From Melitaea cinxia (Eukaryota > Arthropoda > Insecta > Lepidoptera > Nymphalidae): a DNA stretch of 64,000 bases. Below are positions 11,587 through 24,567 of the stretch, piece after piece. Below the pieces are notes generated by a model. The model saw only the letters and a list, made by a program, of their open reading frames with translations, did no database searches and had not been told where the DNA came from. Made by a program: the position numbers and the translations under genes. Positions within the stretch are counted from its first letter, which is position 1, and every line of letters starts with the position of its first letter. Location of the stretch: assembly GCF_905220565.1 (NCBI RefSeq), contig NC_059405.1, positions 11,610,081 through 11,674,080 on the forward strand, written 5' to 3'.

Positions 11587-12356
11587 TATTACTATTATTT
11601 TCAATATACGAATTGTTAGTTGAAATAATTTTGACAGGAATTATGTTTATCATGTTGAAATAGTAATAAATGTATCTTTTGCGAATAAAACATATTTTCG
11701 TGTATGTAGGTTCATGTTATCATAGAAACCATCCATCCACCTTTTAATTTTAGAAATAAATTGAATTAACAGGAAAGGTCTCAATGACAAGTCTATAAAT
11801 TTATTTTAATAATTTGAAAAAATTGTACAGGTGTGAACCTGTCTATCTGAATAAAAATAATTTTAAACATACAAAAACCACAACAATACTAACAATAAGT
11901 AGGATTTTCAGAACTCATTTAAAATAATTTTACTATGTTAATCTAAAGTTTTTGTTCTAGTATTTCTAATAATATCATCATAAAGACAATAAATATACTT
12001 ACTTATGTGAAAAATGTAGAAAATAAAATTAAAAGTCATACTTATTAAGGATACAAGAAATTTCCTAGCACATCTTCATACGTTGGCCTTTTCAATTTAA
12101 TGTTAAAATAGTAATTAAATTTTTTCGTTTTGATTTTAATAGTTTGAAATTGTTATTTTGTTTTTGTGATAAATATTTAAATTTTATTCTTTATTTTATA
12201 AACATTACAAAAAAAAACTTATAGTAATAAACTTATATTAAAATGTATAAAATTTAAAAACGAAAATATTTATTATTTATTTTCTGTGTCAACGGATACG
12301 TTACTTCCTATTCATTTACATTTTTATAGTACCTACTTAATTCATATTTTTTTCAG

Positions 12357-12470
12357 ACATTTACACCGCTGTCTACGGATCTTACACTCCAAGCAGACGC
12401 ACAACCAGTTGAATATCTACACGACAGGCAACTTAGCTTTCTCGACTATGCTAATCTTCAACCGTACCAG
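12357..12470 (+). CDS. Kdm3: Kdm3-like exon b (phase 0 to 0, 38 codons)
   Basis: The acceptor is a pyrimidine-rich TTTTTTTCAG ending at 12356 and the donor GTAAGT starts at 12471. The exon reads TFTPLSTDLTLQADAQPVEY and ends ANLQPYQ. It continues the family pattern directly: WPAL at the end of exon a is followed by TF.PL, then a VE(F/Y)L.D.QL.FL core and QPYQ, all found in vertebrate KDM3 proteins. No internal stop or frame break is visible. The length suits a short internal exon. Confidence -1.
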
Positions 12471-12683
12471 GTAAGTCATAAAATAATGTTAACTTGCATA
12501 TTTTGCAATTACTAAATATGTAGAAATTTCATTATAGTAAATTATTTTTTTAATAATTCCATTACGATTTTATTCCCTTATATTATTAAAGCAAGTAGTA
12601 CACGTGTCGAATGTATTATGTAGGCTTAACGTTTTCTCCACTTGCCGCTAGATGGCGTTAGATAACTTACAATCTAATTCTTA

Positions 12684-14355
12684 TAATTGTGTTTGCTCGC
12701 AAACGAAAAAAAAACCGACTTCAATTACATCGAAGAGTAATACAACGTAGATCGACGAAAAAATAGTAATACTTTGTTCGTATTCCATATAACGCGACAT
12801 TATAAAATTGTAGAATTATATAATGTTCTACTGTTATTTCTAACATTTTGTTAGCGATTGTAGGCAGAAATTTCATAAAAGGCCCGTCGTCGATTCGCGC
12901 GAAGCGCTGACATCGCTTATTACGGCGGGTTTTTTAGTTGAAGCGGATTTATATTGAATTACGGTTTATGTCTTTTTTATTAAAAATATGTAATGTTCAT
13001 GTTTTCACACAGCTCCGATGCACAACTGGAGTTTACCCCTTCAGATCAACTGTCTAAATAGGCACAAAAAGGCTTACTAGTCTAAGAAATATATTATTAC
13101 TATATCAAATTGTAAATAAATGAATGCAATAACGCCATCTATCGGAACCTAATTGCGTTATTAGAAAACGTCTGAACGCCATCTCTAACAAGGTCATTCG
13201 TTCAGTAGATTTTACTGTTAAATTTTTTCATTCCGGGGCCATAAATGAAAATCGATTCTTAAGGAGAAAACTCCAAAAACAGTCAAGTAAATACGCCATA
13301 TAAGATATAGCTCAAAAAGTTCGAGTCAAATCTCAATTATATTTAAATGGGACCACATGACAAGCACCACCTATCGATTAAAAAAAGAATCATCGATATC
13401 GGTCCACCCAGTAAAATAGTAATGAGGTTAATATAACGTTGGTCGACGTAAAATAGCCAAGTAAATACCCAGTATTAGCGATAACTCAAAAATTAAAAGC
13501 TCAAATATATTTATAACGAATAAACTGCTACTCTCTACTCTAGTGGAATATTGTAATTTGATCGATAGTGAACGAAGTAATTTCATTACATTTTGATAGA
13601 TGGCGTTGTGGCAAAGTATTGAACATGACCACAGTCGTCTTAACATCGTCATGTAAATACGTGTCACCAAAGATTACTCAAAAATTGCTCATTATATCTC
13701 AATCATATTTAAAACGGACGACATGACAAGTATTAGCTTTTGATTTATACAAAAAAGATCAAAATCAGTGCACCCAGTAAAAGATATAACGTATAATACA
13801 ACGTAGGGTGACGAAAATAATGTCAAGTAAATACGCGTTATCAAAGATTAATCAAAAAGTTGTTATCAGATCTCGATAAAATTTATATGTGACCATATGA
13901 TAAACATCAGCTTTCGATTAAAGTAAAAATTATCAAAATCGATACACCCAGTAAAAAGTTATTGCGGATTTTCAAGAGTTTCTCTCGATTTCTCTGGGAT
14001 CCCATCATCAGATCCTGGTTTCCTTATCATGGTACCAAACTAGGGATATCCCCTTTCCAACAAAAAAAGAATTATCAAAATCGGTACACCCAGTAGAAAG
14101 TTATGTGGTATAATACAACGTAGGTCGACGAAAAAAGCGTCAAGTAAAAACGCATTATTAGATATAATTCGAAAAGTAGTTGTTAGATCTCAAATAAATT
14201 TAAATGGGACCAATCGGCACACACCACCTTTCGATTAAAACAAAATTTGTCGAAATCGGTCTACCTGGTCAAAAGTTCTGATGTAACATACATAAAAAAA
14301 AAAAAAAAAAAAATACAGTCGAATTGAGAACCTCCTCCTTTTTTGGAAGTCGGTT
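12684..14355 (-). mobile_element. AACCGACTTC repeat, long copy (about 1.7 kb, minus strand)
   Basis: Read on the minus strand it starts AACCGACTTCC at 14355 and ends GAAGTCGGTT, hairpin, CACAATTA at 12684, so both family ends are present. Between them are at least five diverged monomers of roughly 170 bp, recognised by repeated minus-strand forms of CACCCAGTAAAA, GATCTC and CGTTGTATTA, plus the ACCAGGATCTGATGATGGGA core. Two stretches (about 12772-13240 and 13520-13620) do not resemble monomers and contain TAGATGGCG motifs. This may be the longest form of the family, or an element that took up foreign DNA. No coding region was seen. Confidence -1.
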
Positions 14356-15977
14356 AATAAATTAGCGTCGTACTAAATAAAGTCGTTCTTTCCTTAATAG
14401 TAAAACCAATTTAATGACATAATTTAATCTAATAGTAATATATTGCTTAATACCTTTTGTCTTCATATATTTTAAATGTCATTGCAAATTAAAACAAGTA
14501 ATACAAATATTCGGTTATATTATTAAACCTAAATTGAAATTCAATTTAAATCTATTCGTCTACTTTACCTAGGTATCTTTTATTTAACCTCCATTTGGTG
14601 TAAAAATACCAAGTAAATGTGATTTGTATTACAACAAAATATACTTGTATATACACTTATAAAAATAAAAATAATTTTAATGTTATATAATTAATTTAAA
14701 TACCCTCTTTATCTTGTGTAAGTTTTCTAGTTAACGCTTACAACCTTTATGGAAATTCATTATTGTTATACGAAAAGTTATAATAAATATATCACCTGTT
14801 TTATTCAATTCTGATTGTCTTTGAATAAATGACAATTATATTTTCAATGTTTTCATAATTATTCTCTTGCGTTTGACTCACTGCAGCAGTCTTGTTAGGT
14901 TGGCGTTAAACACGAATCAAAATAAATAATGAAAAAAAAATTATGACGGTACGGCGCTGGGACCGTTTATAATTCTTTGCATATTTAATACGGTGGACGT
15001 TATTTTAGCCTGTGAATATATTATATTTTCGCTGGAATATGCCGCCATTTGATATTTTAAAAGGAATTTACGTAATCTCATAATATGCAAGTAGTCATGA
15101 ATATTTAATGTTAAGATAATGTCGTTTGTTGCTGTATTTTTGCGAATGTTGAAGGGTAAATTTACTTGATAACTTCTAGGTACACCATGAATATCAAACG
15201 AGAATGTTTGATAAATTATTTAAAACAAAATTACTATATATTCAACCACTCAATAATATATTTGAAATGAGTCGAGTATATGCTTTTGCTATGCTGGATA
15301 AACCCGTATATATATTTGTACAGTACAGAAAACAAGTATTTATATTAAATGAAATCGTTATCCCCTTTTTGACCAACTTCGCCAAAAAAAAATACAATAG
15401 TAAACTCTACCGTACAGTGATAAACTGTAAATGGTCCGCTCGGTTAAAGCCTCTATTAGTATTAAGTAAAGGATAGAAGGATAATCCGCTTCGGTGGTCC
15501 ACGTAGGATTAAATAATGTTAAAAAATTAGGACACAGCGTATCTTCTTTCCGATTAATTGCAAGTTCTTTGATATTCTTTGTCATTTTTTTACAAATGGT
15601 ACCTTAAAGATCCACGATACAGAGATATTTAAAAACTTAAAGCTTAGTTTGCTTAAAGCCCAAAACCCGAATTATAAACCAATACCTATGAATTTTTGGT
15701 ATGTGCCATGCTATTTAGAATTACATAATACGACATAGAATGTAATAATAGTAAAATTAAACGAGTGTTTGATTTTAATAATAAATTATTAGATTGAAAA
15801 TTCTCTTTTAGTATTTTTGTATAATTTTACATGAGTATAGACTAAATGGTTATTGTCAACATTAACCTAGAATACAACAAAATTCCTAGATTGGTTTTAA
15901 TTTGAAATTGTGTACATATATAAATTATATAAGAGGATTTTAAGTACGGCTTTTTAATACAAGAAAAAATAATAAAG

Positions 15978-15996
15978 TGTGTGTGTGTGTGTGTGC
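15978..15996. repeat. GT dinucleotide microsatellite
   Basis: An uninterrupted run of GT units (about 9) in intron b-c. Confidence -1.
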
Positions 15997-16359
15997 AATT
16001 CACGAACGGCAGAAGTGAAACTTCGGAAAAGTAGCTTACGAGAGATTTTTTCACCGAAAATATAAAAATCTGTGTAATGTATTTTATCTCATTCTCTCTT
16101 ATACATTTATATGTTTCTTTCTGTATCGTGGCGCATTTACGTTTCATCGAGTTACTAATCACAACGATTCTAAAGTCGTTTCACTACAAAATTCGTATAC
16201 ATAACAACGACTATTTACAGTAGTCTTATTTATATGAAGCATTATCTTAAAAGACGATTTTATAGTAATATTTAATTAAGCTATACGATAATTAAATTTA
16301 TATACATTACGTGGTCGAAATAACTTGTAAAACTAAACTAGACAAAGAACGTCCGAAGC

Positions 16360-16680
16360 GCATAGACGACCCAATTTTCCAGTGAGACGATACGAATGTC
16401 GAGTGTTTATCCAAACTTGCGCGCCCGGGCGACGTGGGGAGATCAAGGACGGTGTCTGCCAAACAAGGGGTGTTCCCCGGGCGAAGAGAGGGAGGGGGTG
16501 TTCAGAAGCGCTCGGCTGCCGGGAGGTTCAGTGGAAAGGGTATGTTTTGATTCTCGCCGCCCGCTATATTGATTTTCCGCGCCCGTTTCACCCACGCCAC
16601 CCTTTATTATATACATATTCGCCAGGTGGTGGTTATGCCAGTGTCGCGCTATTTTCGGTTAGCTCGGCCTCCCGGTAAAG
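16360..16680. promoter_or_regulatory. GC-rich island in intron b-c (possible regulatory element or alternative promoter)
   Basis: A sharp rise in G+C and CpG in otherwise AT-rich intron: TTGCGCGCCCGGGCGACG, CCCGGGCGAAGAGAGG, TCTCGCCGCCCGCTA and CCGCGCCCGTTTCACC. A plausible splice donor (AAAGGGTATGTT) lies near 16540. The 98-codon frame across it has no recognisable motif. Composition is the only evidence. Confidence -1.
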
Positions 16681-17755
16681 CGTGATTGATTGGCTGCCTC
16701 CTACAGAATATACTTTTGGTATTATTCCTTATTTATTTTTTTCTATTTTGACATCCGAAAATGACGTTTGGATTACTTTAATCTCTTGTTTGTTTACTTT
16801 GCCTCGCTTTCTAACTCCAAGGTTGTAATTCTGTTCGTTGAACAGTGATTAATTAAACTAATAAAACGATTGCCTATATATTCATAAATTCAAATTAGTC
16901 TTAAATGGCTTTGTTTTCTTTGAATGTTTAACGAGAATTCTCTTCTATAAATACAAATGTTGTATAAGTCTATTTTATGAAATGTATGTATTACATTAGA
17001 CAGCACGTACAGAATAAAAAGCTAGTTAGGACTATTTTTATTTAATTCATTTATATAGATTATGTTGTAATATGTAAATAATCCCAATTTGTCATAATTG
17101 TCATGGTTTTTACTATTAAAAATCAAACACCCTTAAAACTTAATTAAGCGATAATGAAAACTTTCTGACTTTGCCATACACGCAGCTAAGGAGAAACTGT
17201 TCCCGCAAAATTTAAACGAGCAAACTTTTCAGTTAGAGACTGTCCGGATGCCTCCCAGCCGCGGCCGGCAGGAGGGAGAGAGGGGGTCGTGACATTGATG
17301 TAGGCATGTGTAGCGTAAGACGAAACGAATCAAGCTCTTATGTAACGTAATAACAGTGTCTTCTTACAATGACAGTCGTTATTATATTTCATACGTAATA
17401 TGTTTATGAAATTGTTTAAATTCTGATTTATAAAGTTGAACAATTTATATTTGAGTAAGCTGCGTTCATTCCAAATTCATTTGATTTTTATGAATATCGA
17501 ATACATAAAAGAATTTAATATTGAATGATCGAGATATATACATTTTTTAACCTTGATGAATATGACATTCTGAATTTAACGGATGCTAAATTCTGTCTGT
17601 AGAATTCGATTCAATAAATACTTTGATAAGCGCCTTTTTGTGTTGTACTCTTACTAGGTACGTTAGAAGTTAGGACATTAGGCTGTTTTTATTTTTTAAA
17701 TCTGGTGCTCATAGATGGCTGAAGATGTAAAACGATAAAAATTGTATAAGAAATC

Positions 17756-17797
17756 GTTCCTGATAGTTATTGAGGTCTAAAAATATCTATCAGGAAC
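17756..17797. repeat. Inverted repeat, 11-bp perfect arms
   Basis: GTTCCTGATAG (17756-17766) and CTATCAGGAAC (17787-17797) are exact reverse complements separated by 20 bases. It could be a hairpin or the ends of a very short element. Confidence -1.
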
Positions 17798-20700
17798 AAA
17801 ATCATAAATTTAAACATATACTATGTAAAATATGTTATGTTTTGTAAATTGTGTTTTCATATAAATTATTTAAAACATTTGATAATAATTCTTGGGCCTA
17901 ATGGCTTTCAGTTGTGCCAGGGGGCACTGTCGATTTTGCCAGTGTCACGTGAGATAGAAAAGACACAAATGAGAATGATCCGTGGTTGAGATTGTAAGCT
18001 CATTGATTATTACTGATAGAAAAAAAAAATAGTCAGGCTTTCGTTGTTAAAGCACAATCTGAAATAACAGACAATAACATTAAAAATACATTTAATATTT
18101 TAATTATATAATATACACACTAGGAAAAGAAAAAAAGGACGTTAACATAGTCTACCTACAACTCAATTTTGTTAATTTCTATATATTAACACAAAAATGC
18201 ACAAAAGGGACTAAACATAAACATTAACAAACATTCAACATTAAATTAAAACATTTACCCAAAGACAACTTAAAGTTTAAGGAAGTTATGAACAGTCAAA
18301 TAATTCTGTAATTTAAAACGAATTCCATGGGCATCGAAGCATGACGTTCACGGCTAATCATAATCACGAGGCGATGAAAGTCGAGCGAGCGTAACATTAA
18401 GTTTTGCATTTCGATTGTGAAACGAATGCAGGTTAGTTTGTTCACTGCTTTATTTAATTGTATTAAAAACATCGCTAATCGCTAGGTATTATTATTTTTA
18501 AATTTTCGGAATATAAGTTCTTATCATTATTTGATATAATTAAATTTCGATTATTGTAGAAAAAAATCTTTGTATTTACATGATATTAGTTTTACATTGT
18601 TGTGACAGTTTTTATTTTGATTAGTAATAATGTAAGTCACATGGCCAGAATTAGAATAATTATAATTCTAAAAGCAGAAAAATGTAATTACATTTATAAT
18701 CTCACAAAGCATTTACTTACAGTTTATATCTCAATTTAAGGTATTCTTATCGTTATTTTTATTATATTTCGGTATCTGATGAAATGTTTTGTAAATTCAT
18801 ACTTATTTTATTGAGACGTGTTACTTTATCGTACCTTATCATTTATGTTCCACACTCACTTTTCCATGAATCGATTTGATCCACTTGAACAGTTATAAAT
18901 AAAAATTATACATTTTGCAACATATGTTTTTATTTTAGCTAGACGAGTATAATCCTAGTATTATTCTAGTATAAACAATAAACGTAATTTTGTATATGAT
19001 GTTTTCATTCCGTTAATCAGTAAGATAATCTAGCTAGCAGATCTCTCTTATCTGATCACCATTAAACCTTCGATAAATGGTCAGAGCGACTACCGAGTGT
19101 CCAGAACTTAATATTACAATTCAAACCGGATTTTAATCCAGCCAATAATAACGGTCAAACGAATAGGCAACGGATGATCCGTTGAAATAAGTAGTTTGAT
19201 TCATATCCGTTTTGACGTTAAATATCTTATTATATATGTAATTAATAAAGAGTATATACTCTATTCTTTACTACTCTAATTATGTTTTAAAATTATATAA
19301 TATATTATATTAGTACGTATATAAATCGTAACTTATTCGCAGGATAACCTTTATCCACTACAGTTGAAACAGTATTGTGATAATGAGAAATGGTAATATA
19401 ATTCTTTTACGAATTGTTACTTTCTTTTTTTATCAACACAACATGACTGACTTTTTAATTTTGCTATAATTCGTTTTAATTAGGCCTTATCTCAAATTAG
19501 TACATTTCGTAAAAATCCCGCACTTTCCACGCCATCGCGTGTAATATTTTACATGTATTTGTATAGTAATATTACTATATTTTATTACTTTTCACAAATA
19601 CACACGTACAATTGATTACTAATTTTCCTTTATTATTGAACGTGATTTCAGTAAACGATTCAAGAGAATAACAAGGAAAATTTAAATTAATGACCTTTAA
19701 TTCTGTTTTTAAAACTATCAATAGTAAAGCATTATCTAATAATTTAATATCTATAAACGGTTTAAGAAAATGTAAAAAAATGTTAATTACAGCCTTAATA
19801 AGTACATATTCCATTATAATAATAAGATACAATATTTCCGTCCATAGAATTCTATATTTCTGGGTTTTCTTATTAAAAAGGAAGTCTTATTAAAACCTGC
19901 CTTTCTCAACTCCTAATCATATGTTACAAAACTTAATTTTGTATTTAAGAAATTTAATTGTTTGGAGCAGAAAGCTCGACATAATTACAAAATCAAAAGT
20001 AATGTATTTTCGTTAAGTTGATCAAAATGCAAAACAAGCCAAAGAGCTGAAGTCTACGAAAATATTGTGATGTGATTTATGTTACGTACCTCTTTGCAAA
20101 TAGCAAAGCTTGATTATGTTACGATGCACACCTGTGTAACTGTTTGAAAGTGAACAATGCAATATTTATCATAATACACAACGTCTACAATATATAAATA
20201 TAGAGTTTTATTTCTTTTATAAGCTAATTGTTATGAAAAGTTTTTTTGTTTAGTTGCTATATTTACAGTTAAAATTATTGAAAAAGTAGCTGTTATATAG
20301 GTACTTAGTGATATTTGTTTTGTTAAAATCGACGATTTGCGGTACAAAGAAGTAGCGGTACTGCTCATTCATTTAACAGCATCTTAAAGTATACAACATT
20401 GGCGTTCCGAAGTGAGCACAAAAGCCCAATTTATAGTTCCCCACTCTGCTTACGTGTTTGCGTTTCTCGTTTGTTTCCAAACGTGTTTTATCTGTGATGG
20501 ATAGGACAGAGTGCATTGTCTCGCCTTAAAACCTTTTTATATTATTCGCTACGTAAGTAACTCGATATAAACTCGAGAAGAGTACGTTTTATGTCTTCGT
20601 TTTATTACTTCACAAGCCTTTGTTTTAAGTTTCTTGACCAAGAATCTACTTTAGAATTTAATATCAAAGTTTTAAAAGGATTAGAACACACTTTATTCTT

Positions 20701-22083
20701 TTGATGTTACGGAACTTAAAAATTAAAATTATTTTTTTAACTTTTTGATAAGTACATAGTTTGGTAACACTATGATAGTATTATTAATGAAAATTAATAT
20801 AACAGTAGTGTCATTCATTTTTGATCTACAACAAAAATTATTTTTACGAATAAATTTTTAAATCGCATATTAACAATGAACTAAAAATGGATAGATATTT
20901 TAATGGAACAGCACCACGGGGCCGATTCGAGATCCACTCACTGAATCGTATTATTTTCAAAAACAGTTAGACCCCTGGGGCTGTCGTCCGTTCCCACTGA
21001 AATACACGCATACTTTGTAAGAACTAACATAAACTATTTTTAATAATTTTATTTTTCTTAGTAAAATAAACTTATTTTTATTCGGAGCTATAAATCTATG
21101 TCATTTTCTTAATTGCACATACCAAAAAATTCCGCTTAATTAGACACATAGTAAAAGCTAATAATAATCGAAAGCGGTTCCCTCTATGTACATATAGATA
21201 AACAAGAGATAAGCAAATAAAGCTAAAACACGTATATTATTCATAAACTATAATCTCTTGTCAATAATCCTATCACGAGCGAGTAGGGAGTGGGGAGTCA
21301 TGTCAGCCTGGCGACAGGAAATTGAATGAGCCGCGGGGATGCGAATGTATGTCATACATGATGGCTTCCTTGTTTTACTATCTACATACTGATTAATATT
21401 TGCTGAACTAACTTGGCGAAGTTTCTGTGCTGCATCTACTCGAGCATCTATAATTATACTCGTAAAATTTAAGTAAAAATTTAAATTATGTGTTTAGACC
21501 TATGAAAGGAAACGTGAATGAGAATTGATAAATAATCTTTATCAAAGCAGATTCGTAGTTAAGTTTCAATATCATTGAGATTGGTTGATATTTACTGCAG
21601 CTGCTCCGCAGTTCTGAAAAAAAAATCCAAGTATTTACGAATTTCTATTTAACAAAAAACAATACAAACAAAAAGTTTACAGCTATATTACATTAGTAAT
21701 TGTATAAATATGAAACTATTATCGTAGTATGAAAGTCGCAGAAATAGTCAAAACAAAAATTAATAAAACATTCTCAGACCGAGCAAACTTTTATAATACT
21801 TACAACTCTTGCTCTCTCCGACCTCGTATTAATCACGAGCTAAACTCACCAAATAGAATAACTGAGCAAACTAAACAGTAAAAACCTCGAGGCACTGTTG
21901 CGTAACGCTGCTGAGTCACTAAGACTGCTTCGAGCTCATCAGAGCGTGACTCTTACACAAATACAAGCGAACGAGCGATTACGATGTCGTAATCTCGGAT
22001 TACCCAGTGAAAATGGTTTGGCCGTGAAAATTTAAGCTTTTAAGGGCACGAGATCGTATTTCTATGGATTGTAGTCATTCATG

Positions 22084-22485
22084 TTTTCAGCTTGTCGCAG
22101 TCCACAGCTGGACATAGGCCTCTCGACGTTCGCGCTAGACATCCAGGCTCTCTATTAGTTCTATATCCCCCACCTGCAATAGAAGGGAATAGTGAGACTG
22201 CCAGAAACTAAGTGCCGAAGTGCGTGCGTCGAAATCATTGGGGGTAATGCCCATAGTCACCACGCTGGGCAAGCGGGAGGATAATGTCCGCTTTGTAGTA
22301 CCGAAGATGCTGCCGTCCATCTCCGGTCTGTGTATTTATAAGTCGGTTGTTGAATGATTATCTCACCATCTGTCAGCTTCTTCTGTTCCAAGTTCGTAGT
22401 AGAACTTTGTTATACCTTAGTCGACTCTTACGACACCCACGGAAAGATAGGGGGTGGCTATATTCTATTCTGCCGTAGCCACACG
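22084..22485 (-). mobile_element. LINE-tail short element with an extra internal segment
   Basis: Same body and tail as 7750-8078, but with about 80 bp of unrelated sequence near 22135-22225 (around the TCTATTAGTTCTATATCCCC region), a small internal insertion. The tail is decayed (CTTGTCGCAGTCCACAGCTG on the plus strand). The minus-strand open frame over it is not a gene. Confidence -1.
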
Positions 22486-24345
22486 GCATTGTAGTAATCG
22501 TTACTTATTCAAAGGTTTTATGAATTGCAATAAAAAAAAAAAAAAAAACAGTATAGTACAACCTATTATGATGTATTTTTTGCTGTGCTTAAAATAAAGT
22601 TAATATTTTAAACACCTTCAATGTGTATATATGATAATAGTAGCACTGTAATTAATTTAAACGTCAAAGAAATAAATAGCGAACGTATGAAATATAGTTT
22701 TTCACAAACCGTCTGCCTTTTTACGTAAATGATTTCCGTGTCGCCTAACCACCTCCAACAGCCGACGCATAAACCTATAACACTCGCTGGTATTCGCCTA
22801 CAATAAACTCATAGTTATAGAAGGGAGTACGGGGCAGGGTCAACGCACCGGATACGTCTGCTGCACACAGGTGCAAGCGTGCTGTAACATTGACATAAAT
22901 ACGAGTATGCGTTCTATGCATTGCATGTAGAGGTAGACTGCACGTTTTTTTTTGATCGTGCTCGATTTGTTTTATGTAATTTCGACTACGTGGAAACAAT
23001 GTTGCTATGACAAGGATGCAATTATTTTATCTGGTATTGCATTATTCTACAGGATAAATAATGTTGTAGAATGTAATCGTATAAATGATCTCTTACATAT
23101 TTGAATCTACAGGTACTTATATGTACATGTTATTTAATGTTAAATGTATTCGACAATATCTGGAATTCCTGAGTCGATTTTTACGTTATTTTTATATATA
23201 TAAAAAGCTATGACACAAATGTCGACCAATAAAGCTATTAAGCTCAGCATTAATGAAATTGCGAAACGCGGATTAGTATTTATTTTCTAAAGAAGAGAAA
23301 ATTTAAAAAATAATAATTGAAATGTACTTGTTTACCAAAGTCTGTTTCGGACGGCAGGGACACGTCCAATGCCCCCACTATCGTCCTGGGACAATCTCCC
23401 ACTTCATTAACGTACGTCCTTGTAGCAACTTGCGCTGCTTACGTACGCCACCACGCACCCCTGAATGCGTATGTACGTCACTACGAGCCGAAGGACCCCG
23501 GAAGACGTCGTCGAGTAGAAACAAAGTCCTTTATTAGTTACAAGTAATTACTCGTAATTTAAAACTTTGGTTTATTAAGAAAATTTAAAACACGGTAAAA
23601 GCGATGATAGCTACATTACTTAAATATCAAATTGAATTAGCTCACTAAATTTGGTAGTTATCAAAAGCTGAATTCTATAATTATACTTCTAATTTTGTTA
23701 ATACCGAGTTTGTACATAGTCAATTATCGCAACAGCCGCTGAACCTCGATGGGCATAAAACCAACAAGGAGTAAGGCTATTAACATAGGTGTAGATAATG
23801 TGGGTCATAATGTTTATATGTTGTACGAGGTCAAACTATTCATAACAATCTAGCGAAGTAATAACACTATTTATGTACATTATATTATTGTATGAAGGAA
23901 TTATGTTATGTGAGCAAAGCTCGATAAATCTCAGCGCGTATTATTCATAATATCGTGAACATACTTTTGCGCATAAACATCTGAGAGATGCAAAACTTTG
24001 TAATATAGATAACGTTTAACAACTCTCGTGGCTGTACTTAAGATGTGTGCATTAAACAACGTGCAAGTAAACAATTTTATACAGCTGCTATATATACATA
24101 CCTATGTATAAATATTCTCATATCCTTATTTGTATTGTAAAAGAGAAAGTAGGTTTGTTGTGACATCTTTGTAAGCTAATCTTTGTGTTTGAAATTGAGT
24201 TATAGTTAATGTAAGTGTTTCATAGACTTTTATGAGATCTTTTAAAATGATCTTCATTGTTTTTAAACTTTATTTTAGAACATTATTTTTAAACATTATT
24301 TGTTTAATATAAATATTAGAAATTTACTTTATTCATTTGTTATAG

Positions 24346-24567
24346 GAATGGGACGCGTCATTAGTAGGTTCGGAAGACGATTTAGACTCTGCTACATTAT
24401 CAGCCTTGGCTGCGGAGGCTGCAGAATGGAGAATAGTTCAAGACGGTCAACGTATTCTTACAACAACACCGTCTGTGCTCGGTGGATGTCGAGCACAAGT
24501 CTATAGGGTCGCCGGCGCTACTCAGTGGTACACCGCCGTTATTGTTGGGGTTAACGAACATACCGGA
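24346..24567 (+). CDS. Kdm3: Kdm3-like exon c (phase 0 to 0, 74 codons)
   Basis: Acceptor TTATAG ends at 24345 and donor GTAAGT starts at 24568, giving 222 bp with no stop. The exon begins EWDASLVGSEDDLDSATLSA. Its middle, WRIVQDGQRIL, and end, AQVYRVAGATQWYTAVIVG, match the KDM3 segment with the R.RVYR.D.ATQW.TG..... pattern in vertebrate homologues. The acidic first third is poorly conserved, as expected of a linker. This is the most distinctive exon of the set and the strongest support for the gene call. Confidence -1.

Larger units (their letters stand above)
7155..12356 (+). other. Kdm3-like intron a-b (5.2 kb)
   Basis: This GT..AG intron holds CTCF-like motifs just after exon a, a TCTG microsatellite repeat (7448-7471), a LINE-tail element (7750-8078), a candidate MITE (8470-8607), an AACCGACTTC repeat (8936-9333), a SINE with a perfect hairpin (10190-10480), and two tRNA-derived SINE pieces (10845-11040 and 11508-11586). 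The remaining sequence is AT-rich and shows nothing recognisable. Confidence -1.
12471..24345 (+). other. Kdm3-like intron b-c (11.9 kb)
   Basis: The first 1.9 kb is dominated by the long minus-strand AACCGACTTC element (12684-14355) and the TAGATGGCG motif group. After that come a GT dinucleotide run (15978-15996), GC-rich islands at 16360-16680 and 17225-17295, an 11-bp hairpin at 17756-17797, a LINE-tail element at 22084-22485 and a GC-richer patch at 23330-23525. No additional coding exon was recognised. Confidence -1.

Noticed and set aside
16382..16678. 98-codon frame in the GC-rich island
   Set aside because: Long frames are expected in GC-rich sequence; no recognisable domain or matching splice phase to the host gene.
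23317..23547. Two overlapping plus-strand frames in a GC-richer patch
   Set aside because: Both frames are open only because of composition; no motif and no splice context fitting exons b and c.
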